32,059 nucleotides of DNA from positions 1-32,059 of the forward strand of contig JAPLJX010000101.1 of NCBI GenBank assembly GCA_026388375.1, in the 5' to 3' direction. The position numbers and the translations under genes were made by a program. This DNA is from Deltaproteobacteria bacterium. Lineage in GTDB: Bacteria; Desulfobacterota; Syntrophia; Syntrophales; UBA5619. Position 1 is the stretch's first letter. Every line of letters begins with the position of its first letter. Below are positions 1 to 4,745 of the stretch, piece after piece. The notes beneath the pieces were generated by a model. The model saw nothing but the letters and a program-made list of their open reading frames with translations, made no database searches and was not told the DNA's origin.

Positions 1-1142
1 ATGTCGTCCTCGAAGCCCATCAGGGTCTGGTAGGACCAGACGCCCAGGCCGCCGTCCTTGGGGAGGCAGTAGCCGCCGATCCCCGGACCGGGAAAGATCA
101 TGTTGGAATGGGTGGGGCGGACCTTGATCGCTTTGATCACCTTGATCAGATCCACGCCGTTGCGCTCCGCGAAGAGGCTCCATTCGTTCAGGAAGGCGAG
201 GGTCGTGGCGCGGTAGGAGTTCTCCACGATCTTGCTCGTCTCGCTCTCTATGGGGCGGTCGAGGACGGTCAGCGGGAACTTCTCGACGTTCAGGATCTCG
301 GAGAGAAACTTCACGACTCTTTCCTTCGCCGGCTCGTTGATCCCGCTGCAGACCCGCCAGAAATCGCGGATGGAGGCGACGTACTCCCGGCCGGGCATGA
401 CGCGCTCGTAGGAGTGGGCGAGGAGGGGCTCGGTCGTGATCCCGCGCCCTTCGAAGGCCTTTTTCAGGATCGGGTAGGCGACGTATTCGGTCGTGCCCGG
501 GGGGACGGTCGTCTCGATCAGGACGAGGCAGTGGGGCTGGATCTTTTCGCCCAGGACCTTGAGGCTCTCCTCCAGGGCGGCGATCTCGGCATGGCCCTGG
601 CGGCAGTTGCCGAGGGTCTCCTTGAAGTAGTCGCACTGGACGTCCACGACGATCACGTCGGCGAGGCAGAGGGCCTCGTAGGTGTAGGTGGCGGTGAGGG
701 TCTTCTTCTCCAGGACGCAGCGGGCGATCATCGGGGCGACCTCCGGGTCCTCCGCCTCCACGGGGGCGATGCCTTTATTAAGCAGCGGGATTTTCCAGTA
801 GGAACGGGGGGATGGCCGCTGGACGCCGATGACGAACTTGCTGGGGGTGCCGGGCTGTGGAAAAGGGGGAGGGGAAGGGGGACATGATGCGGCATCATGT
901 CCCCCTTCCCCTCCCCCTTTTCCCTCCTTACGAACGGAGTCGGCAACGATCCCGGCCATGACGGCCCCCACGAAGCCGACGCCCAAGACGACAACGATCT
1001 CATGGCCCTGTGCGCGATGATCGGCTACGAGGGCCTGGAGGCGCAGAATTTCAGCGGCTTCATCCTGCGGGGATGGCAAGGGGAACTGCTCGCCGTTGGG
1101 GGCGGTGGAGTACTGAGTGCTGAGTGCTGAGTTAGAGGTCAT
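1..1142 (-). CDS. Nucleotide-sugar (UDP-glucose/GDP-mannose-type) dehydrogenase, C-terminus beyond window
   Basis: This enzyme family oxidises the C6 hydroxyl of an NDP-sugar to a uronate with NAD, feeding LPS, capsule or EPS. From ATG at 1142, 380 residues are visible before the window edge. The Rossmann glycine motif GVGFVG is at residues 54-59, followed by SKFVIGVQRPS. The segment SETSKIVENSYRATTLAFLNE is typical of the family's central domain, and GGYCLPKD carries the catalytic Cys at about residue 359. An AGGAG Shine-Dalgarno lies 7 nt before the ATG. Two oddities: residues 4-14 are encoded by a heptamer repeat array, and residues about 74-95 by a perfect palindrome inserted between the NAD-binding motif and SKFVIG. 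The substrate cannot be assigned. A deleted second copy lies at 3173-3399. Confidence 0.88.
   Translation of the reverse strand, partial: MTSNSALSTQYSTAPNGEQFPLPSPQDEAAEILRLQALVADHRAQGHEIVVVLGVGFVGAVMAGIVADSVRKEGKGGGEGGHDAASCPPSPPPFPQPGTPSKFVIGVQRPSPRSYWKIPLLNKGIAPVEAEDPEVAPMIARCVLEKKTLTATYTYEALCLADVIVVDVQCDYFKETLGNCRQGHAEIAALEESLKVLGEKIQPHCLVLIETTVPPGTTEYVAYPILKKAFEGRGITTEPLLAHSYERVMPGREYVASIRDFWRVCSGINEPAKERVVKFLSEILNVEKFPLTVLDRPIESETSKIVENSYRATTLAFLNEWSLFAERNGVDLIKVIKAIKVRPTHSNMIFPGPGIGGYCLPKDGGLGVWSYQTLMGFEDD
859..923. repeat. Perfect 65-nt palindrome inside the dehydrogenase gene
   Basis: The left arm 859-890 and right arm 892-923 are exact reverse complements (32 bp) around one central base at 891. 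The arms are G-rich purine and C-rich pyrimidine tracts ending in ACATGATGC/GCATCATGT. The element is translated in frame on the minus strand as a Gly/Glu-rich then Pro/Ser-rich stretch (residues about 74-95), so the host gene stays open. Confidence 0.9.
1110..1131. repeat. Heptamer array (GAGTGCT/GAGTACT type)
   Basis: Tandem 7-nt units of the form TGAGTGC/TGAGTAC repeat about three times. They encode the residues just after the dehydrogenase start on the minus strand. Related arrays occur at 1251-1272, 2390-2405 (degenerate) and 3372-3388. Confidence 0.7.
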
Positions 1143-1246
1143 GGGCGGCTCCTGTTTCCGTGGGGGGTGCCGGTGCACCGGCACCAATAATGCTATTGAT
1201 ATTATTAATTAATTAGCGACGGTCAAAAAGTTTTGCCTTCCGGAAA
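1128..1246. repeat. Dehydrogenase leader, copy A of a duplicated segment
   Basis: About 119 bp covering the start codon, Shine-Dalgarno and upstream region of the dehydrogenase. It is nearly identical to 3385-3503, with small differences only. It includes a perfect 20-bp palindrome at 1166-1185 (GGTGCCGGTGCACCGGCACC) and an AT-rich stretch at 1188-1215. The palindrome could be an operator or an mRNA hairpin; the sequence alone does not say which. Confidence 0.8.
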
Positions 1247-1250
1247 AACA

Positions 1251-1272
1251 AGTACCAAGTGCTGAGTGCTGA
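1251..1272. repeat. Heptamer array, second site
   Basis: The sequence AGTACCAAGTGCTGAGTGCT and its continuation carry the same 7-nt unit as 1110-1131. The array lies between the dehydrogenase leader and the 3' end of the zinc-finger antitoxin-like gene. Confidence 0.6.
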
Positions 1273-1283
1273 ATAAAACATAG

Positions 1284-1520
1284 TTAGCCGTGCAATGCAA
1301 TAACTGGGACAGTCATGATTTCATCCGGGGATATTGCATTCTCATCTCTCATGATGCCTCCGATATTTTCAGCCCACTTGCCGGGGATGTATTGTTCACC
1401 ACATTGACGGCACTGATATAGAGGAATGCCCTTGAAAATAATTAAAGAACCATCCTTTTTCGTCATTCTTACACTACCGTGCATCTCAAGCATTTCACCG
1501 CCGCATTCAAAACATTTCAT
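1284..1520 (-). CDS. YgiT/MqsA-type zinc-finger protein (putative antitoxin)
   Basis: This 78-residue protein has two CXXC pairs, CFECGG at residues 3-8 and CRQCGEQY near residues 37-44. This is the pattern of the YgiT-type zinc-binding domain found as the N-terminal half of MqsA antitoxins. There is no C-terminal HTH, which fits the short stand-alone form usually coupled to DUF4258 genes. Its ATG overlaps the stop of the upstream DUF4258 gene by 4 nt (ATGA), with AGGAG 9 nt upstream, so the two are translationally coupled. By family it should neutralise the partner; this is inferred from pairing, not shown. Confidence 0.8.
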   Translation of the reverse strand: MKCFECGGEMLEMHGSVRMTKKDGSLIIFKGIPLYQCRQCGEQYIPGKWAENIGGIMRDENAISPDEIMTVPVIALHG

Positions 1521-1825
1521 TGCTTCCGTCTCCTTTCAACAGCGTCTATCCACTCCTCGGGATCCGGCTCATAAACGGTTATAATCCATAGCGTATCATA
1601 AGCTATTCCGCAAACGACATGAATATGCTTCCCATCCTTATTCGTGCCATAAACCAGGCAACTTTCACCTCGGGCATCTCTTGGATAAGTCTCGATGATC
1701 CTGCCGTTCAGGAGGGCTTCTTTCACATCCAGAGGGTCAATACCGCGTAAAGAAGCTCTTTCTATTGCATGGACCTTAAGCTGATAATTCCCTTTTCGGA
1801 CCTGGTTTTTTATCCAATCTATCAT
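1517..1825 (-). CDS. DUF4258 family protein (putative toxin)
   Basis: This 102-residue protein begins MIDWIKNQVRKGNY, with HAIERASLRGI (the conserved H..ER motif) and later HIHVVCGIAYDTLWIITVYEP. These are features of DUF4258, a BrnT/RelE-like small toxin fold. It is the first gene of a two-gene unit with the zinc-finger gene downstream. The start codon is only about 6 nt from copy 1 of the 38-bp repeat and has no recognisable Shine-Dalgarno. The native leader therefore appears to have been replaced by the repeat, and expression may be weak or come from readthrough. Confidence 0.78.
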   Translation of the reverse strand: MIDWIKNQVRKGNYQLKVHAIERASLRGIDPLDVKEALLNGRIIETYPRDARGESCLVYGTNKDGKHIHVVCGIAYDTLWIITVYEPDPEEWIDAVERRRKQ

Positions 1826-1830
1826 GGGGT

Positions 1831-1867
1831 CTATGGGGTCAGGTCTTGCAATTTAGCGTTTTGTGGA
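1831..1867. repeat. 38-bp repeat, copy 1
   Basis: This is a direct copy of the element whose minus-strand core reads GCAAAACGCTAAA, then TTGCAAGACC, then TGACCCC. Its ends here are slightly degenerate (CACAAAACG). It lies between the RelE-like stop (1880) and the DUF4258 start (1825). Confidence 0.8.
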
Positions 1868-1879
1868 GAGATAGATCAA

Positions 1880-2185
1880 TTAGGGTTCTTTGACTCTGTA
1901 GACATGGGTGGATGTAAAATCCCGTCTTCCATGAATGATCCCGATGACGAATACCTTTTCCGATTTGATCTCGTAGAGAATCCGGTATGAATACGCGAAA
2001 ATTTCCCTTATGTTTTCATCGTCTATCTCCGGCGCCTTCCTGCCGATTCTCGGGTATTCTTCCAGGATGTTCGCTCTATCCACGATATCCTGGACCACTT
2101 TTTTCGCGTAATATTTGGAGTCGGATGCAATGAAGTCGTAAATCGCCCTCAAGTCGGACTTTGCAGGGTCGGCCCAGATTACCAT
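1880..2185 (-). CDS. RelE/ParE family toxin
   Basis: This 101-residue protein has the family pattern: an N-terminal beta strand and helices (MVIWADPAKSDLRAIYDFIA), the central LEEYPRIGRKAPE, then REIFAYSYRILYEI and VIGIIHGRRDF. The YRI.YEI and HGRRDF segments are typical of ParE-like toxins, which act on gyrase or ribosome-bound mRNA depending on subfamily. It overlaps the end of its upstream partner (2179-2358) by 7 nt, so the pair is translationally coupled. The gene ends before repeat copy 1. Target assignment (gyrase or mRNA) is not possible from sequence alone. Confidence 0.88.
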   Translation of the reverse strand: MVIWADPAKSDLRAIYDFIASDSKYYAKKVVQDIVDRANILEEYPRIGRKAPEIDDENIREIFAYSYRILYEIKSEKVFVIGIIHGRRDFTSTHVYRVKEP

Positions 2186-2358
2186 GCTTCAATTTCCCGC
2201 TTCAGATCTTCCGCGGATATCGTCTCGCCCTTTTCAACGGCTTCCCTTCCTTTCATAACCTTATCAATCACATAGAGCCTGTACATCATCGTATCTATGT
2301 CGGCTGTCTCCGGAAGTTGTGCGATCGCCGTCAATGCTTCCTGCTTTAAGGTATTCAT
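2179..2358 (-). CDS. Small antitoxin-like partner of the RelE/ParE toxin
   Basis: This short gene encodes 59 residues, beginning MNTLKQEALTAIAQLPETAD and ending LKREIEAW. GAGGAGG lies about 7 nt before the ATG. Its stop overlaps the toxin start (GCATGGTAA), the usual antitoxin-first coupling. The N-terminal half, followed by DTMMYRLYVIDKV and a K/E-rich C-terminus, fits the small acidic-helical antitoxins (often called prevent-host-death or addiction-module components) preceding ParE toxins. No firm family can be named. Confidence 0.8.
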   Translation of the reverse strand: MNTLKQEALTAIAQLPETADIDTMMYRLYVIDKVMKGREAVEKGETISAEDLKREIEAW

Positions 2359-2389
2359 TTTTTAACCTCCTCAATTTGCGGTAAAACAT

Positions 2390-2405
2390 AGTGCTGAGGA
2401 CTGTG
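2390..2405. repeat. Degenerate heptamer array
   Basis: The sequence AGTGCTGAGGACTGTG resembles the 7-nt unit seen at 1110-1131 and 3372-3388. It lies in the leader of the RelE module, directly beside repeat copy 2. Confidence 0.4.
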
Positions 2406-2412
2406 TGAAGAT

Positions 2413-2449
2413 CGGGGTCAGGTCTTGCAATTTAGCGTTTTGCGGGGGG
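2413..2449. repeat. 38-bp repeat, copy 2
   Basis: This is a complete copy, with minus-strand CCCCCCGCAAAACGCTAAA followed by TTGCAAGACCTGACCCC. It overlaps the 3' end of the TumE-like gene and provides its last residues (PPAKR) and its TAA stop. Confidence 0.85.
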
Positions 2450-2803
2450 CATATCGTTGATCTTTGACAACCGCCTCCGGACGACATTCAATACCTGATC
2501 TAAAGTACGATCAAAAGAAGGTTCAACCGCATCTTCTTTCCCCACGTGTACATGGTGAGGAAAAGTTTCCACATCCCAATCCGGGGCATTGTCCCACCGC
2601 ATGATCAGTTTGCCGCGGCGATCCTGCCAATGATAGGAATATTTGCGGATAGACATGCTTAAAACCGTTTCTCGGACGTAAAGAATCGTATTGTCGGTTA
2701 ATATCAGCTCGGCGCGAAACCTGAGAATTTTCCCGAAATGCTCAAATTTGGAAATTTTATAAGACGAGATAACGTCGCTGTATTTGGTGAGAAGCTTAAG
2801 CAT
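2432..2803 (-). CDS. TumE/DUF6516 family toxin-like protein
   Basis: This 123-residue protein carries the conserved DUF6516/TumE signature: YSYHWQDRRGKLIMRWDNAP around residues 55-74, then FPHHVHVG and VEPSFDRTLDQVL. Family members are stand-alone toxins in type II-like modules. The C-terminus PPAKR and the stop come from repeat copy 2, so the native tail has probably been replaced. The start overlaps the upstream partner by 8 nt, indicating coupled translation. Confidence 0.8.
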   Translation of the reverse strand: MLKLLTKYSDVISSYKISKFEHFGKILRFRAELILTDNTILYVRETVLSMSIRKYSYHWQDRRGKLIMRWDNAPDWDVETFPHHVHVGKEDAVEPSFDRTLDQVLNVVRRRLSKINDMPPAKR

Positions 2804-3092
2804 TCCGGAGCGCCCACAACTTATCTTCCCACCAGATCAATGCCTTGCAGGCAAATTCCCAATCTTCCAGATCATTTTCTTTCTCGAAATCCTCTTTTCC
2901 TTTAACGGCATGAAGATCTTTTTCATAACTTTCGAATGATTCTTTATACTTATTTTCAAAACTTTCCTTTTCAGCCCGGAACTGATCAATCCTGGACAAG
3001 GCAATCATGACCGACCAATCCTTCAGAACATCGTCAGATGACAAATACCCGTCTTCGAAGAGGATTTCATTTATAATCGTTGTGTTTTGCAT
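2796..3092 (-). CDS. Putative antitoxin partner of the TumE-like protein
   Basis: This 98-residue acidic protein begins MQNTTIINEILFEDGYLSSD and ends WWEDKLWALRNA. The ATG at 3092 is preferred over an in-frame ATG at 3140, because GAGGTG lies 5 nt upstream and the longer version would be read from repeat copy 3. A charged helical or coiled-coil centre (about residues 40-75) precedes DLEDWEFACKALIWWE. No HTH is apparent, unlike the TumA antitoxin described for TumE. Its role is inferred only from position and overlap with the toxin-like gene. Confidence 0.68.
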   Translation of the reverse strand: MQNTTIINEILFEDGYLSSDDVLKDWSVMIALSRIDQFRAEKESFENKYKESFESYEKDLHAVKGKEDFEKENDLEDWEFACKALIWWEDKLWALRNA

Positions 3093-3110
3093 ATTCACCT
3101 CTATGGAGCA

Positions 3111-3145
3111 ATGGGGGTCTTGCAGTTTAGCGTTTTGCATGGGGC
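3111..3145. repeat. 38-bp repeat, copy 3
   Basis: This is a shortened, slightly diverged copy: minus-strand ATGCAAAACGCTAAACTGCA, then AGACCCCCAT. It lies just upstream of the TumE partner gene and creates a spurious in-frame ATG. Confidence 0.75.
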
Positions 3146-3172
3146 GGATAAACGGCTATTTCATCGTGTCCG

Positions 3173-3399
3173 TCAGTTCATCGAGCGCCCCGGCGAAGGC
3201 CGGGAGTTCCGGAACGCCACATGGAGGGAGCGGGTGTCGTTGATGTCTATCGCGAGCGGCGTGATCTTGAAGATGTCGTCCTCGAAGCCCATGAGGGTCT
3301 GGTAGGACCAGACGCCCAGGCCCCCGTCCTTGGGGAGGCAGTAGCCGCCGATCCCCGGGCCGGGGAAGAAATAGTGCTGAGTACTGAGTTAGAGGTCAT
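3173..3399 (-). pseudogene. Deleted second copy of the nucleotide-sugar dehydrogenase
   Basis: The first nine codons after an ATG at 3399 match the start of the intact gene at 1142. They are joined out of frame to the segment FPGPGIGGYCLPKDGGLGVW and onward to FKITPLAIDINDTRSLHVA. About 290 codons are therefore missing. The homology to 1-99 is close (region about 3271-3369). It then continues beyond what the window shows of the intact copy, giving a glimpse of the family's C-terminal domain before frame loss around 3213. The leader is also duplicated (3385-3503). Confidence 0.85.
3372..3388. repeat. Heptamer array at the pseudogene junction
   Basis: TAGTGCTGAGTACTGAG is a two-unit array of the same heptamer as 1110-1131. 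It sits exactly where the 3' part of the dehydrogenase pseudogene is joined to the 5' part, so it marks the deletion junction. Confidence 0.65.
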
Positions 3400-3503
3400 G
3401 GGCGGCTCCTGTTTCCGTGGGGGGGTGCCGGTGCACCGGCACCAATAAGGCTATTGATATTGTTATCTAATTAGCGACGATAAAAAGTTTTGCCTTCCGG
3501 AAA
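3385..3503. repeat. Dehydrogenase leader, copy B of a duplicated segment
   Basis: This is a near-identical copy of 1128-1246, including the perfect 20-bp palindrome, here at 3424-3443. Homology stops at CCTTCCGGAAA in both copies, directly before repeat copy 4. Confidence 0.8.
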
Positions 3504-3505
3504 TC

Positions 3506-3544
3506 TATGGGGTCGGGTCTTTAAATTTAGCGTTTTGCGGGGGG
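3506..3544. repeat. 38-bp repeat, copy 4
   Basis: This copy reads on the minus strand CCCCCCGCAAAACGCTAAA, then TTTAAAGACCCGACCCC and ATAGA. It lies between the dehydrogenase copy B leader and the short reading frame downstream of parB. Confidence 0.85.
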
Positions 3545-3547
3545 ACG

Positions 3548-3661
3548 CTAACCGGCATGTCTGACGGTCTTGTTTTCAAGATTGAGGTTTTCGGTCGAGA
3601 TATTAAAGAGATCGGTCAGCGCATATCTTTCAGTCGCATCCAATACTTCCAGACCGATCAA
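3548..3661 (-). pseudogene. Unrecognised 37-residue fragment after parB
   Basis: The minus strand has an open stretch reading IGLEVLDATERYALTDLF, then NISTENLNLENKTVRHAG and TAG. It has natural-looking composition but only a TTG as possible start. It continues open backwards into the end of parB in another frame, with no ATG. It looks like the 3' end of a lost gene rather than a complete one. No family is recognised. It stops directly beside repeat copy 4. Confidence 0.35.
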
Positions 3662-3669
3662 TTTAGCAA

Positions 3670-4455
3670 TTATGCCAGGTTGGACGGCGCCGGCAGATTC
3701 AGGAGGGCCTGGATGGTTTCCTGGAGGCTCAGCAGGGTCTGGTTGAAGGTGTTCTTCTCATCCTCGGTCCAGGCGGAGGCGTCGACGGCGCTCAGATTGC
3801 CGACCGCCTTGCTCAGCCACTTCATGACGTCGGCGGCGGTCTCCGGCGCCTTTTCCCGTTTCGTCCGGCCTTCCGCCGCCTTCTTCACCTTTTCCTTGTA
3901 CTTTTCGTAGGCCGTCTGCATTCCCCGGACCTGCTTCTTCCGCGCGATTTCGATGAGGGACGCCCGGGAGATCTTCCGGTCCCCCCGGCACTCGTCACGG
4001 ATCTCCTGGGGAAGGCGGTTCACCAGCAGGATCTCGTTGATCGTCTGGCGGGCCTTGCCGATGATCCCGGCCAGTTGTTCCTGGTTGTATTTCTGTTCCT
4101 CCATGAGCCGTTGCAAGGCTTCGGCCTCTTCGACGGACGTGAGATCCTGGCGGAGCAGGTTCTCAACCAGCGCGATTTCGGAGGGGTTTCCCTCCACGCA
4201 GATCCCGGGGACGGTCGTAAGGCCGGCAAGCTGGGCGGCCCGGAATCGGCGCTCGCCGGCGACGAGGATCAGGTTGGCGCTTTCGGCGTCCACGCGGAAG
4301 AGGAGCGGCTGGATGATGCCGACGCGCTTGACCGATGCGGTCAGCTCCTCCAGCGCCTGGGGATCCATGGATTTCCGCGGCTGGTTCGGGTCCGGGTTCA
4401 GATCGCCGATCGGTAAATCATACAATTTGCCTTTTTTATACGCTACAGTTGCCAT
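3670..4455 (-). CDS. parB: ParB/RepB/Spo0J-family protein (orphan)
   Basis: This 261-residue protein has the ParB N-terminal domain: IGDLNPDPNQPRK at residues 17-29, then VAGERRFRAAQLAGL (the GERRFRA CTPase box II) at about 66-80, followed by NPSEIALVENLLRQDLTSVEEA. An HTH region reads YNQEQLAGIIGKARQTINEIL. The C-terminus is helical and leucine-rich, suitable for dimerisation. AAAGGAGG lies about 6 nt before the ATG. There is no parA beside it and no parS cluster was seen. A plasmid- or island-type partition or regulatory protein is therefore more likely than the chromosomal ParAB system. It is bounded by repeat copies 4 and 5. Confidence 0.88.
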   Translation of the reverse strand: MATVAYKKGKLYDLPIGDLNPDPNQPRKSMDPQALEELTASVKRVGIIQPLLFRVDAESANLILVAGERRFRAAQLAGLTTVPGICVEGNPSEIALVENLLRQDLTSVEEAEALQRLMEEQKYNQEQLAGIIGKARQTINEILLVNRLPQEIRDECRGDRKISRASLIEIARKKQVRGMQTAYEKYKEKVKKAAEGRTKREKAPETAADVMKWLSKAVGNLSAVDASAWTEDEKNTFNQTLLSLQETIQALLNLPAPSNLA

Positions 4456-4490
4456 TGTGATCCTCCTTTTTTTCGGGGGTCAGGGTAAAT

Positions 4491-4530
4491 CTATGGGGGC
4501 AGGTCTTGCGATTTAGCGTTTTGCGGGGGG
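4491..4530. repeat. 38-bp repeat, copy 5
   Basis: This is a complete copy: minus-strand CCCCCCGCAAAACGCTAAA, then TCGCAAGACC, then TGCCCCCATAGA. It lies upstream of parB. A partial GGGGTCAGGG echo is at 4476-4485. Confidence 0.85.
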
Positions 4531-4547
4531 AGTCGCGACGGGAAATA

Positions 4548-4568
4548 ATAGGGGCTCCGTCCCCCTAT
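4548..4568 (-). terminator. Hairpin downstream of the epimerase gene
   Basis: ATAGGGG (4548-4554) and CCCCTAT (4562-4568) form a 7-bp stem with a 7-nt loop. On the minus strand the stem is followed by TATTTCCC, so it is at best a weak intrinsic terminator for the epimerase transcript. The rest of the stretch 4569-4745 holds the epimerase tail scar (4708-4745) and a 16-nt match to 19563-19578. Confidence 0.4.
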
Positions 4569-4745
4569 GAATTACAGCTCCGCCCTCTCGATTCCCAAGG
4601 GGGCGCCGATTGAGGGCATCCGGATATAGGTTAACGTGTGGATCATCATGAAAAGCCCGTGGTTTGTACCACATGCAAGCCGTGACTACAAGTGTTAACT
4701 CGGGTCCTCCACTTTATTTAGCTTTTTAGCCAATAGTCTATGCTG

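Noticed and set aside
108-887. 259-codon plus-strand open frame
   Set aside because: It is antisense to the dehydrogenase, whose minus-strand frame has clear motifs; low-complexity composition typical of a GC-rich shadow.
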